A stretch of DNA of 39,235 nt from Dinoroseobacter sp. (lineage in GTDB: Bacteria; Pseudomonadota; Alphaproteobacteria; Rhodobacterales; Rhodobacteraceae): positions 1-39,235 of the forward strand of contig JASJAW010000007.1 in NCBI GenBank assembly GCA_030066795.1. Direction: 5' to 3'. A model generated the notes under the pieces. That model was not told the DNA's origin. It saw only the letters and a list, made by a program, of their open reading frames with translations, and searched no databases. Every line of letters begins with the position of its first letter. Position 1 is the stretch's first letter. Below are positions 25,835-34,884 of the stretch, piece after piece. Made by a program: the position numbers and the translations under genes.

Positions 25835-26540
25835 CGCTAGCGTCCTCGATCTTGCTACCAATTGGCGCGCGGTCGAATTCGCGCCCACCGATCGGGGTGG
25901 AGAACCCTTCCCTCTTGCGGATTATGCAGCCGACCGGGCAGACCTCTGAGGAGATCGCGAAATCGCGGACATCTGCGTTCGTTTCGGCAAGGTTCTCGCC
26001 ATTGACCGACACACGGCGGTGGATGCCGCGCCCAACATACCCAAAGACTCCCTTGCCATCGACGTCTTGGCTTGCCCGGATGCAGCGCCCGCAGGAAATG
26101 CACCGGTTGGTGTCGAGCGCGATGTCGGGATGCGATGCATCTACAGCCCTGCAGGGTTCGAGATACGGAAATTTTGTCGGCGCTGTCATGTCCAGCCGGT
26201 ACGCCATGGCCTGCAGCTCGCAGTTCCCGCTCGCTTCGCAGATCGGGCACAGGTGGTTCCCTTCGTGAAACAGCATTTCCACAAGGTCACGGCGGAGTTT
26301 GGTGATGTGGGGTGTTTCGTTTTCTACAAGGAGGTCAGCCGTGACGGGTTGCGTGCAGGCCGCGACGCTGCGCCCGTTCGCTTTGACCGTACAAACACGG
26401 CATCCGCCCTGATGGCGGAGCCCCTCGTGATCACAGAGCCGCGGAATGTAGATGCCAGCAGCATCAGCTGCCTCCATAATTGTTTGGCCTTCCGTGGCGT
26501 CCAATTCCATCCCGTCAATAACAATTTTCACACGGGTCAT
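25827..26540 (-). CDS. hoxU: NAD-reducing hydrogenase diaphorase subunit with iron-sulfur clusters
   Basis: Electron-transfer subunit of 237 residues, related to the N-terminus of NuoG. A plant-type [2Fe-2S] site uses C36, C47, C50 and C62. A second site lies in NHLCPICEASGNC (C98, C101, C107), and ferredoxin-like cysteines are in CISCGRC and CPVGC. It overlaps hoxF by four bases (ATGA) and hoxY by eight. It relays electrons from HoxY to the flavin in HoxF. Confidence 0.93.
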   Translation of the reverse strand: MTRVKIVIDGMELDATEGQTIMEAADAAGIYIPRLCDHEGLRHQGGCRVCTVKANGRSVAACTQPVTADLLVENETPHITKLRRDLVEMLFHEGNHLCPICEASGNCELQAMAYRLDMTAPTKFPYLEPCRAVDASHPDIALDTNRCISCGRCIRASQDVDGKGVFGYVGRGIHRRVSVNGENLAETNADVRDFAISSEVCPVGCIIRKREGFSTPIGGREFDRAPIGSKIEDASDE

Positions 26541-28405
26541 TCTGTGAAATCCCTGTCGAATATGTGCGAGCGGCGCTTCGCAAGCTTGCGCGCGCCGTCT
26601 ATGGCCGATTGCACGTCGAATGTGGCGCGGATGCCGTCACTGTCCGATTTGACCATGGCCGAGTAGACAAGCGGGAAGTTCTCAAGCGTCGACAGGATCG
26701 GGTTCGGCGCAGAGATGCCAAGCCCGCAGCGGCTCGTTTCGACAATCGTGTCCGATAGATCCCGCAGGTAGGCTATGTCCTTCTCGTTCGCGAGACCTTG
26801 CCGGAACTTCGAAACAGCCTTTTGGAGAAACACGTTACCGACGCGGCAGGGAGTGCAGTACCCGCAGCTTTCGTGGACAAAGAACGAGATATAATACTCC
26901 ACGATTTCCAGGATGTTGCGCGAGCCGTTAAAAATTACGATTGCGCCGCCACCTGCCAAATCGTCATAGCTCAGCCGACGGTGGAAAGTGTCACGCGCGA
27001 TCATCTCTCCGCTCGGGCCTCCGATAAGGACGGCGGCGGCATCGTCAGCACCAGCCATGTCCAAGAGCTCTTGTAGTGTAAGGCCGAAGGGCAGCTCATA
27101 AAGCCCGGGGTTCAGACAATCACCAGAGACGCAATAGAGCTTGGTCCCGTGACTTCCATCGGCTCCCATTTTGAAGAACCATTCCGGCCCCTTGTCGAGA
27201 ATGCGTGCCGCGTGGCAGTAGGTTTCGACGTTGTTGACGAGTGTTGGAAACCCGAGATAGCCGCGTGTGGACGGGAATGGTGGTCGTGTCTTTGGTTCGC
27301 CGGGCAGGCCCTCGCAGGAGGAAATCAGCGCCCCTTCCTCGCCACAGATATAGGCCCCAGCGCCTAGCTGTAGACGAATATCGAAATCGAACCCTTCAAC
27401 ACCTCTGATCGCGCGGCCCAGGAGCCCCTTCTGGCGGCGCCTCTCAAGTGTTTCGAGGATCAAATCCTTTAGGTAGACATACTCGCCCCTGAGGTAGATC
27501 AACCCCTCGCGCGCCCCGATGCCGCGGGCCGCTATGGTCATCCCCTCAACCATCAGGTCAGGCCGTTCGGTCAACAGAACCCTATCCTTGAAGGTGCCGG
27601 GTTCGCCCTCGTCGGCATTGCAGATGACGAACTTCCGTTCGGCCTCGGTCTCGGCAACGGTCCGCCACTTGCGCCCTGTGGAAAAGCCGGCGCCACCGCA
27701 TCCCCGGAGCCCGGACCCGATCAGGTCGGAGATGATCTGCTCGGATCGCTTTGCTAGGGCGGCGTTCAGGCCGGCGTCCTCGGGCACGGGACCCAGCAGC
27801 ACGGCGCCAGCATGGCGAATGTTGTTGTCCACCATGCGGACTGCGCGGTCATACGGGGTCAGCTCCTGAAATCGCTCGGAGATCATCGCCTCTGGTGACG
27901 CGCCGGATTTCAGAGCGGTCGCAATGCTCCTCGCCTTCTCAACCGTGAGCTTGGCGACAACAATATCATTGATCATGGCAGCGGGTGCCTGATCGCAAAG
28001 CCCGATGCAGGGCGTGTATTCAAGCGAGAAGCCACCGTCATCCGAAGTTCCACCGAGCTTCACCGACAGCTCTTCCTCGAACACCTTTGCGATATCGGGC
28101 ATGCCGGCAAACCGGTCCACAATGTCATCGCACAGCCTGATGATTATGCGCCCCTTCGGCTCTTGCGACAGGAAGGCATAAAAGCTGGCGACGCCTTCAA
28201 CAGCGACACGGGATTGCCCCGTGGCGCTTGCAATGATCTCGAGTGCAGTGGGAGGAATCCAGCGAAGGCGCGCCTGAACGTCGATCAAAATATCCATCAT
28301 ACGCCGGGCGTCGTTCCCGTATCGCGCGCAAATGGCCTCGACTTCGGACTTTTCAGCAATCGACAGCGAGTTTCCAGAAGCGGAGACTTGGTGGATGTCT
28401 GTCAA
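26537..28405 (-). CDS. hoxF: NAD-reducing hydrogenase diaphorase flavoprotein
   Basis: NADH-binding subunit of 622 residues. Residues 1-160 are NuoE-like and 180-600 NuoF-like. The nucleotide site is GLRGCGGAGFSTGRKW (about 232-247), the FMN site NADEGEPGTFKDR (about 263-275), and the [4Fe-4S] cluster uses C514, C517, C520 and C560. In the NuoE-like part only three of the four usual [2Fe-2S] cysteines are seen (C92, C133, C137): the C-x4-C partner of C92 is missing. The start is TTG at 28405, behind a GGAGG. It is the first gene of the operon, and no separate hoxE is present. Confidence 0.93.
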   Translation of the reverse strand: MTDIHQVSASGNSLSIAEKSEVEAICARYGNDARRMMDILIDVQARLRWIPPTALEIIASATGQSRVAVEGVASFYAFLSQEPKGRIIIRLCDDIVDRFAGMPDIAKVFEEELSVKLGGTSDDGGFSLEYTPCIGLCDQAPAAMINDIVVAKLTVEKARSIATALKSGASPEAMISERFQELTPYDRAVRMVDNNIRHAGAVLLGPVPEDAGLNAALAKRSEQIISDLIGSGLRGCGGAGFSTGRKWRTVAETEAERKFVICNADEGEPGTFKDRVLLTERPDLMVEGMTIAARGIGAREGLIYLRGEYVYLKDLILETLERRRQKGLLGRAIRGVEGFDFDIRLQLGAGAYICGEEGALISSCEGLPGEPKTRPPFPSTRGYLGFPTLVNNVETYCHAARILDKGPEWFFKMGADGSHGTKLYCVSGDCLNPGLYELPFGLTLQELLDMAGADDAAAVLIGGPSGEMIARDTFHRRLSYDDLAGGGAIVIFNGSRNILEIVEYYISFFVHESCGYCTPCRVGNVFLQKAVSKFRQGLANEKDIAYLRDLSDTIVETSRCGLGISAPNPILSTLENFPLVYSAMVKSDSDGIRATFDVQSAIDGARKLAKRRSHIFDRDFTE

Positions 28406-28507
28406 TTCCGTCGTCCTCCCCGGGCGGTCGGCGATTTCGGAAGCCTAACACGTCTGCCCAGGATCGCGAGGGGCGTGATGCCACAGCCCTCTGCACCGCG
28501 GACCTTC

Positions 28508-29266
28508 GCTTCATGTGCGGCATTCGTTTGAACCAAGCACGAAGCTTGCTTCGCTCGATACCGGCGTCCTTTCTGCCGCGAACTCTCGGCATTCGACCTT
28601 TTGCGTGAGTTCACTCGGCCACCAGGTCAACGGCGCCAATTCCATGCCAAGCGCATGGACAAAGTTCTGTCCGCTGCACCCGATCAGCGTGAAAGTCTGC
28701 CCACTGCGTTCAGCCAGCGACGCGCCGGACCCGTCGTCGGGCGTGACGAAAAACGAGTTAGCGGAATGATCGATTTCGAACGCGATCCGCACATGGTCAT
28801 GTTCAATCGAGATTTCTGCGTCGTTGCCGTGTTCGATGAACCATTTGTTCGGGTAGGAAACCGAGCTGAAGACGAACCTCAGATCGTGCCATTCCGATGA
28901 GTAACTTACCGGACCGTCGAGAGCATTGATGGCTGGAAAAGAAGGATCACAACGCCATCTTCCTAATAGACGATCTCGTTCTCGCCCCGATAGTCGAACT
29001 CGTTGACTTCCATGATGAAGCGGCGGAAATCAATCAGCCCTTAACGGCCTGACAGATCCGAGGTCAGCATATTCTGCAAATGCTCTATCGCATAAGCGGC
29101 CCCCAGTTCTTCGACCGACGCGCTTACCCCCCCAGAGGCGCTAAATTACTGAAACCAGACAGATGACATTTCTTGTTTAAGGCCAGCGTTCGTTGCGACA
29201 GCGACAATAGTCTGCAAGCGATCTGGCTGGAGACTGAGGCGGGCGACGTCGATCAGAAGCGTCGCT
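28508..29266 (-). pseudogene. Decayed gene of unknown function between hoxF and the Ldh-family gene
   Basis: Minus-strand sequence reads as protein in one frame from about 29266 to 28940, interrupted by a TAA just after SSVWFQ (29148 region), a TAA at 29043-29041 and a TAG at 28965-28963. Segments between the stops look real: LLIDVARLSLQPDRLQTIVA, VEELGAAYAIEHLQNMLTSD, GLIDFRRFIMEVNEFDYRG. Near 28930-28945 the coding frame shifts. The second frame then reads ALDGPVSYSSEWHDLRFVF and FEIDHSANSFFVTPDD, ending at a stop near 28511. No start codon with a ribosome site serves the second part. Each stop could arise from a glutamine codon by one C-to-T change. The product family was not recognised. 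Confidence 0.55.
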
Positions 29267-29274
29267 TACCCAGG

Positions 29275-30345
29275 CTAGGCAGCGCCATCAGAGAATGGCG
29301 GAGCAACACCGCAATCCTTGGCCAGTCGATTGAGATCCGCCTTCAACGATGGGTTGAGATTTAGGCCTCGGCGCCGTCTGTCATCAGCTACCATTGTTTT
29401 TCCGTCACCTGGCATGCGCACCGCATCGTGGCCAGGGAGGGGCTTGGACGCACGCATCTCGTCGAAGACCCTTGAGGCTTCCGCTCCAAACCCGTCACCT
29501 ATGCCGAAGGCTGCCGGATCAAGCGCCATCACGAACTGGCCAGTGTTGGTCGGAGAAGTGGTGTCAGATGTGAAATCGACAACGTCTGCCCCGAAGGCAG
29601 CTCCGTTCAAGACCCCGGCCATAAGCCCAACAACCACCGACAGGCCAAAGCCCTTGGGGCCTCCAATCGGCAGCAAATACCCTTCGGACTTGCGCGCAGG
29701 GTCCGTCAACGGTTGACCATCTCGGCCGATCATCCACCCTTCGGGCATTTGTTTGCCCTGCTGATGAAGCGTCTTGATCTTGCCCATCGCCGCTACGGTT
29801 GTCGCCATGTCGAACACGAATGGGTCTGGGCCATCAGTTGGTGCCGAAAACGCAATCGGGTTGGTCCCGAGCAGCAAGTCCGTGCCTCCAAAAGGCGGAA
29901 CGTGGTTGGCGCTCCCGACGGCGGCTGCCATTCCAAGAAGCCCTGCTTCGGCTTGCGGCCGGACATAGAGCGCAAGAGGCCCTGCATGGTTCCCATTCCG
30001 CACTCCGACCCAGCCGATACCCGCCTTGCGCGCTTTGTTGATGGCAAGATCGCGCGCGGCCGCCATTGCGAGATGGCCAAGGCCATTGTCACCGTCAATC
30101 ACCGCAGTGGCGACCGTTTCCTGAGCGACAGTGATACTGGGCGTCGCGTTGCATCCTCCACCCGACAAACGCGCAAGATACTGCCTCAGACGAAAAACGC
30201 CGTGGGTGCCATAGCCATAGATGTCCGCCTCGACCATGAGGGAGGCGACTTTCGCCGCGTCCTCCTCCGGCACACCTTTTGAGCTCAGCGCTTTTGCAAC
30301 AAAAGCGTTGAGCTCGTTTGCAGAAATAGTCTCGCCGTCAGCCAT
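29275..30345 (-). CDS. Ldh-family NAD(P)-dependent oxidoreductase (malate/L-lactate/sulfolactate dehydrogenase type)
   Basis: Soluble oxidoreductase of 356 residues in the family that includes ureidoglycolate, sulfolactate and delta1-piperideine-2-carboxylate enzymes. Visible signatures are YGYGTHGVFRLRQYL with the catalytic-region histidine, GNHAGPLALY, GTNPIAFSAP and GGPKGFGLSVVV. ATG at 30345 overlaps the permease stop by eight bases; a TTG at 30357 is also open. It is the last gene of the transporter operon, so it probably acts on the imported compound or its first product. The natural substrate cannot be inferred. Confidence 0.87.
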   Translation of the reverse strand: MADGETISANELNAFVAKALSSKGVPEEDAAKVASLMVEADIYGYGTHGVFRLRQYLARLSGGGCNATPSITVAQETVATAVIDGDNGLGHLAMAAARDLAINKARKAGIGWVGVRNGNHAGPLALYVRPQAEAGLLGMAAAVGSANHVPPFGGTDLLLGTNPIAFSAPTDGPDPFVFDMATTVAAMGKIKTLHQQGKQMPEGWMIGRDGQPLTDPARKSEGYLLPIGGPKGFGLSVVVGLMAGVLNGAAFGADVVDFTSDTTSPTNTGQFVMALDPAAFGIGDGFGAEASRVFDEMRASKPLPGHDAVRMPGDGKTMVADDRRRRGLNLNPSLKADLNRLAKDCGVAPPFSDGAA

Positions 30346-31201
30346 CGTAACGGCCAACAGTTTCTTTCTGCCAGAATACCAGCCTGCGCTGAGTCCACTG
30401 GACCATCAGATACAGCGCTAGCCCGACAAAGCTGAGATAGAGGATCAGCGAAAAGACCCGAGGGGTGTTAAGCTGGGACGCCGCCACACGGATCAGTTCG
30501 CCAAAGCCTTTCCCGCCGCCAAGGAATTCGCCCGTGATTGCCCCGGCCATCACACCGACGGCGCCGATCTTCAACCCGGTGAAAATCTGGGGAAGCCCGG
30601 TAGGCAGCTTCATCTTGACCAGCGTTTGCCAGCGGCTGGCCCCCATGGTCTTGAACAGCATGCGCGCGTTGTCATCAGCAGCATGAAGCCCTGCAGCCGT
30701 ACCCACAACAATAGGAAAGGTTGCGATGAAGGCGGCAAGGGCCACCTTGGATTCGATCCCGAACCCGAGCCAAGCAACAAAGAGCGGAGCAAACGCGACT
30801 TTCGGCATGGTGTCGATGGCCACGAGATAGGGCATTACCGCCTTTTCACCGAATGCGGTTTCGCCCACGAGCACTCCAAGCGAGAACCCGATGGCGATGG
30901 CCAGGGCGAACCCGTAAATCACCTCCTTGATTGTAATCCAGAGGGAGCCGAGCATGTAGCCGCCTGTAAGGAGGTTCTTGCCGACAAAGATCATGTCCTG
31001 CAGTGTTTCCCACGGTGTCGGCAGAATGATCGGAGATACCATTCCAAGACTGGTGACCAACTGCCAAGTGCCAATGAAGACGAGGAACACAAAGGTCATC
31101 GCGATCCAGCGTGGAACGGAGTCGATAAATGCGACCTCTTCCACCCAGACCGTATCTTCGAGAGATGCGTTGTAGGAGCCGTTGTTGGGAACGTCGGTCA
31201 C
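30338..31201 (-). CDS. ABC transporter permease (NitT/TauT type)
   Basis: Membrane subunit of 287 residues for an importer of small anions or sulfonate-like compounds. Six or so hydrophobic segments span about residues 35-270. The ATPase-contact loop is at about 185-205 (FKTMGASRWQTLVKMKLPTG), and PTPWETLQDM is near residue 82. It overlaps the ATPase gene by four bases upstream and the oxidoreductase by eight downstream. One permease type would form a homodimer here, unlike the two-permease transporter at the window start. Confidence 0.9.
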   Translation of the reverse strand: MTDVPNNGSYNASLEDTVWVEEVAFIDSVPRWIAMTFVFLVFIGTWQLVTSLGMVSPIILPTPWETLQDMIFVGKNLLTGGYMLGSLWITIKEVIYGFALAIAIGFSLGVLVGETAFGEKAVMPYLVAIDTMPKVAFAPLFVAWLGFGIESKVALAAFIATFPIVVGTAAGLHAADDNARMLFKTMGASRWQTLVKMKLPTGLPQIFTGLKIGAVGVMAGAITGEFLGGGKGFGELIRVAASQLNTPRVFSLILYLSFVGLALYLMVQWTQRRLVFWQKETVGRYDG

Positions 31202-32007
31202 ATGTCCTCTCCCTTATCCAATTGGCCGCGAATATGGTCGACGATCTCGCCGAATTTCGGAGTCGTCATCATGTCGAGCGTGCGGGGACGTGGCAGATCA
31301 ACCTCTACGATTTCCGCAATCCGCCCCGGGCGCGGTTTCATCACGACGATTTCGTCTGACAGAATGACCGCTTCCTGAATCGAGTGTGTCACCAGGAATG
31401 CGGTCGCGTTCTGCTCCCGGCAAATCCGCTGAAGCTCCATGTTCATCATATCGCGCGATAATTCGTCGAGCGCGCTGAACGGCTCGTCCAGCAGAAGAAC
31501 CGCCGGTTCGGTGATGAGCATCCGGCAGATCGAGGCGCGCTGCGCCATGCCGCCCGACAGCTCATTCGGGTATACGTTTTCAAACCCCTTAAGGCCAACG
31601 ATATCCAGAAGCTCATACGCTTTATCGAGGGCCTTCTTCGCCGCGGCTTTACCGTCGCGGATCTCAATTGGAAGTACGATGTTTTCGACTGCAGTCTTCC
31701 AAGGAAACAGCGTCGCCTGCTGGAACATCATTCCGATATCCCGGCGCGGACCGGTCACGGGTTGTTCTTGCAGGATTACCCGTCCTTTTGAGGGGGGAAT
31801 AAGTCCCGCCATGATCTTGAGCAGGGTCGACTTCCCGCACCCGCTGGACCCGATGACAGAGGTAAAGCTGCCCTTGCGCAGCGTCAGGCTGACGTCCTCG
31901 AGCGCAATCACACTGTTGCGGGCGTAAGTCTTGCTTACATGCGTCAGCTCATAGACCGGCGCGCCCACAGGCGCGCCGGAATAGTCATGTGCCAAGACTG
32001 CGGACAT
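31198..32007 (-). CDS. ABC transporter ATP-binding protein (NitT/TauT type)
   Basis: Cytoplasmic ATPase of 269 residues. Walker A is GSSGCGKSTLLK, the signature LSGGMAQRASICR, Walker B LLLDEPFSALDEL, and the switch histidine is in LVTHSIQEAV. The ATG at 32007 shares one base with the binding-protein stop (TGATG), so that start is chosen over 32052. This supplies the energy for the transporter formed with its neighbours. Confidence 0.92.
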   Translation of the reverse strand: MSAVLAHDYSGAPVGAPVYELTHVSKTYARNSVIALEDVSLTLRKGSFTSVIGSSGCGKSTLLKIMAGLIPPSKGRVILQEQPVTGPRRDIGMMFQQATLFPWKTAVENIVLPIEIRDGKAAAKKALDKAYELLDIVGLKGFENVYPNELSGGMAQRASICRMLITEPAVLLLDEPFSALDELSRDMMNMELQRICREQNATAFLVTHSIQEAVILSDEIVVMKPRPGRIAEIVEVDLPRPRTLDMMTTPKFGEIVDHIRGQLDKGEDM

Positions 32008-33032
32008 CAGTTGACCGCCGCTCGGCCAATTGCAGCGAACTCGTTGGTCCATGCGGCGCTGAGATCATCCAGCGGCGCGTCAACTTCGCCACCGGCGACT
32101 AGCGCGTCCTGCCATTCCTGCCAGACCTCAGCCGGATACCAGCCAAGCCCTTCGCCACCCTCTGCGGGCACTGTCTTGGAGCGTACGGCATCAAACAGGG
32201 CGGACTGGAACTCCTTGTCCTCGCCCTCCTGCGGGTTGCCGGCCGCGAGATGCGCGAGAACCGCTTCGCGGTTGGCATCATCCAAGGCGAACGCGTGCCC
32301 TTTTGCAAATGCGCGGCTCCAGGCTTCGACCAATTCACGGTCGTTGCGAATGGTGTCGCCCATTGTCGCGATGCCGTTGCCGAAGAAGCGACCGAATTCC
32401 GCAGGCGTGATGTCCCGCACGGCCATGCCGCGCTGGTTCAGGATGGCAGTGTCGGCGGTCGAGGCGGAATACGCGTCAATCTCGCCGTTCAGAAAGGCCG
32501 CGGTCGCCGGGCCGCCGTCGCCAACGGTCAGGAATTCGTAATCTGTTCCGTCCTTCATGCCGGCGCCTGTCATCACGTTGCGCGCGAAGCCGACTTCAGC
32601 GCCGTCTGCGGTGCCGGTGCCGATCACTTTGCCACGCAGTTCTTCGACGTTCTGGTAGTCGGAACCTTCCTGCACAGCGATGCCGAAGTTGCTGCGAGCG
32701 GCCACGTTATAGATATGTACCGCGTCCACGCCACGGGTGCGGGCGGCAATTAGCGGGCCAGGGCCAGGTCGACCGAAATGCGCCTGACCTGCGGACAGCG
32801 CCTGCAATACCGCACCTGAGCCGTTAATGGCTTCAACCGTTACATTAAGCCCTTCCTCCTCGAAGAAGCCTTCGCCGATCGCGACGAACACCGGGAACGA
32901 GTTGATGGCAGAAGGGCTGGGCTGAACAAACGTGATGTCACGTAAGTCTTGAGCCAGCGATGCAGTGCCTAGAGCACCTGCCAGCGGAAGCGACGCAACG
33001 AGCGCCGCCGAGAACAGTCTTCTGGTAAACAT
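32007..33032 (-). CDS. ABC transporter substrate-binding protein (NitT/TauT, NMT1-like)
   Basis: Periplasmic receptor of 341 residues. The ATG at 33032 has GGAGGAG at the usual distance and opens on a Sec signal of about 28 residues (MFTRRLFSAAL, cleavage after SLA). The mature part has the expected binding-protein landmarks: PSAINSFPVFVA, GSGAVLQALSAGQAHF and NVEELRGKVIGTGTADGAE. It lies 59 bases after the hydrolase stop in the same operon. The ligand is unknown; the adjacent enzymes suggest an organic acid that is cleaved by a fumarylacetoacetase-type hydrolase. Confidence 0.88.
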   Translation of the reverse strand: MFTRRLFSAALVASLPLAGALGTASLAQDLRDITFVQPSPSAINSFPVFVAIGEGFFEEEGLNVTVEAINGSGAVLQALSAGQAHFGRPGPGPLIAARTRGVDAVHIYNVAARSNFGIAVQEGSDYQNVEELRGKVIGTGTADGAEVGFARNVMTGAGMKDGTDYEFLTVGDGGPATAAFLNGEIDAYSASTADTAILNQRGMAVRDITPAEFGRFFGNGIATMGDTIRNDRELVEAWSRAFAKGHAFALDDANREAVLAHLAAGNPQEGEDKEFQSALFDAVRSKTVPAEGGEGLGWYPAEVWQEWQDALVAGGEVDAPLDDLSAAWTNEFAAIGRAAVN

Positions 33033-33091
33033 TCTTGTCTCCTCCAAGTTTTTCAGTTTTCGCCGATCAGGTGAGCGGCGCCGTCGGTGCG

Positions 33092-34018
33092 TCATGCAAC
33101 GCGCACCGTGTTCTTCAGTTGGCCAATATCCGTGATGTTGCAGACGACCGTGTCGCCTGGCTTCAGGTATTGCGGTGGATCCATCGCATAGCCAACGCCG
33201 GACGGTGTTCCCGTAGCGATGATGTCGCCCGGCTCCAGAGTCAGGCCCTCGGACAAAGACGCGATCAGCGTTGGAATATCGAAGATCATGTCGTGGGTCC
33301 GACCGTCCTGACGCAGCTCCCCGTTGACCGAGAGGCTTATGGAGAGGTTTTGCGGGTCGCTAATCTCGTCTGCTGTGACGATCCAAGGCCCGATCGGGCA
33401 GGAACCGTCCAGTGACTTGCCCTTGAAGTACTGGCCGCCATGCCTGCGCTGCACATCGCGCGCCGTGATGTCGTTCAGTATCGTGTAACCGAAGATATGA
33501 TCATAAGCGCGCTCCTTGGAAATGTCGCGCCCGGCTTTGCCGATCACAACAGCCAGTTCGACTTCATAATCGATCTTTTCCGATACCGACGGAAAGATCA
33601 GCACATCGCCCTCATGCCCAACCACCGCAGTAGACGGCTTGGTAAAGTACACCGGGTGATCCGTTATGCCGATCTTCGCCTTCTGAGCCCTTTCGCCCTC
33701 GGCGATGTGTTCCGCGTAGTTGCGGCCGACGCAGAAAATATTCTTACGCGGCGCATATAGAGGTGCGAGAAACGGATGATCGCCTGAGACGAATGCATCA
33801 GAGAGCCCACCACCTTCGGCAGAAGCGATAATCTGCCGGAGTTCCGCAAGAGCTGCTGGCCCTGCATCGATCAGGACTTGCAAATTCCCACTGCGCAGGG
33901 CGGCTCCGACCGCACCCGGGACATCGCGAGAACTTGCGCCGATATCCAGAGCGGACCCGTTCTCAAGCAAGGCCACAGCCACTGGGTCTCCTCCCACGGC
34001 TAGGGTCGCAAGTTTCAT
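33092..34018 (-). CDS. Fumarylacetoacetate hydrolase family protein (308 residues)
   Basis: Cytoplasmic C-C hydrolase, isomerase or decarboxylase of the FAH fold. The small N-terminal domain spans residues 1-75 and the catalytic domain begins at KNIFCVGRNYAEH. Metal-site landmarks are IDYEVELAVVIGK, FGYTILNDITARDVQ and ATGTPSGVGYA. It is the first gene of the minus-strand operon with the transporter and Ldh-type enzyme. It is divergent from the GntR regulator and distantly similar to the second FAH protein. Substrates in this family are acylpyruvates or ring-opened 2-oxo acids; the one here is not determined. Confidence 0.9.
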   Translation of the reverse strand: MKLATLAVGGDPVAVALLENGSALDIGASSRDVPGAVGAALRSGNLQVLIDAGPAALAELRQIIASAEGGGLSDAFVSGDHPFLAPLYAPRKNIFCVGRNYAEHIAEGERAQKAKIGITDHPVYFTKPSTAVVGHEGDVLIFPSVSEKIDYEVELAVVIGKAGRDISKERAYDHIFGYTILNDITARDVQRRHGGQYFKGKSLDGSCPIGPWIVTADEISDPQNLSISLSVNGELRQDGRTHDMIFDIPTLIASLSEGLTLEPGDIIATGTPSGVGYAMDPPQYLKPGDTVVCNITDIGQLKNTVRVA

Positions 34019-34082
34019 GCCATTCTCCTCCCAAAGAACGGGTCTTGCGGCCTGCTTTACGCTTCTCCATAAGCCGGGCCAT

Positions 34083-34093
34083 ACTGGTCCAGT
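34083..34093. promoter_or_regulatory. Operator-like palindrome between the hydrolase and GntR genes
   Basis: ACTGG-T-CCAGT is a perfect palindrome in the divergent region, 65 bases upstream of the hydrolase start. It recalls the half-site style of FadR-group regulators. Two direct copies of TTCTGTGC lie at 34114-34121 and 34133-34140, and CCAAT/ATTGG at 34178-34193. It is inferred to be the site of the adjacent GntR protein. Confidence 0.45.
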
Positions 34094-34200
34094 CCCCTAC
34101 ACAGCGCAGCGTTTTCTGTGCCACAAAACATCTTCTGTGCATTCATTAGGAAGCCAGTTAAGCTTTCGCGCAACGAACCAATCCGGCAATTGGGTGAATT

Positions 34201-34884
34201 TTGGTGGCGCAGTCTAAAGAGCTTGTTGGCAGGATCAGGGAGCTGATTGTCGAGCAAGGTTTCAAGCTCAGCGATCGCCTGCCCCCGGAACGTGAGCTCA
34301 GCGACACGCTTGGCGTGTCACGGCACTCTCTTCGTAACGCTTTGACAGAACTCGAAAAAAGCGGGTTGATCTGGCGCCATGTTGGACGCGGTACTTTTGT
34401 GGGTCCGCGCCCGATCCTCAATCTGGACGATGTCTTTTTCCTACGGGATCTCGTGACACCAGCTCAGGTCGTTGCGGTGCGGCTTACAATTGAACCGGAG
34501 TTGAGCCGTCTGGCAGCCCTGCAGGCATCTTCAGCTGATCATGAGCAAATGAAACTTTGCGCTGCAAGATGCCGCGAGGCCGAGGATTGGCGCACTTACG
34601 AGGCTTGGGACAACAACCTGCATCATGCAATAGCGCGGTCGACGCGCAATCACCTCTTTCAGTACTTCTTTGAGACACTTAACTCGGTTCGCCGATCGAT
34701 CGTTTGGGGTCAGCCGCGCAGTACACCCAAGCCGAAGGCTGACTATTCGAGCTTCTTCGAACATGACGCAATCGTTGCTGCCATTGTCGCGGGGGATGGC
34801 GACCTTGCTGCGGATGCGATGGTCAAGCATTTGGAAACCGTGAACGCGCGAAATCTCCACAAGAACGTCTCCTCTGACGACTAG
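34201..34884 (+). CDS. GntR-family regulator, FadR subgroup (FCD domain)
   Basis: Transcription factor of 227 residues. The winged helix is residues 5-70 (RLPPERELSDTLGVSRHSLRNAL, then GRGTFVG). The FCD domain covers about 85-215, with probable metal-site residues in WDNNLHHAIARS, EHDAIVAAIVAGD and KHLE. The frame opens with TTG at 34201, immediately followed by GTG at 34204; GGGTGA just upstream could serve either, so the exact start is uncertain. It is divergent from the transporter operon and about 190 bases upstream of the second FAH gene. Likely a repressor of this module that responds to a carboxylic acid. Confidence 0.87.
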   Translation: MVAQSKELVGRIRELIVEQGFKLSDRLPPERELSDTLGVSRHSLRNALTELEKSGLIWRHVGRGTFVGPRPILNLDDVFFLRDLVTPAQVVAVRLTIEPELSRLAALQASSADHEQMKLCAARCREAEDWRTYEAWDNNLHHAIARSTRNHLFQYFFETLNSVRRSIVWGQPRSTPKPKADYSSFFEHDAIVAAIVAGDGDLAADAMVKHLETVNARNLHKNVSSDD

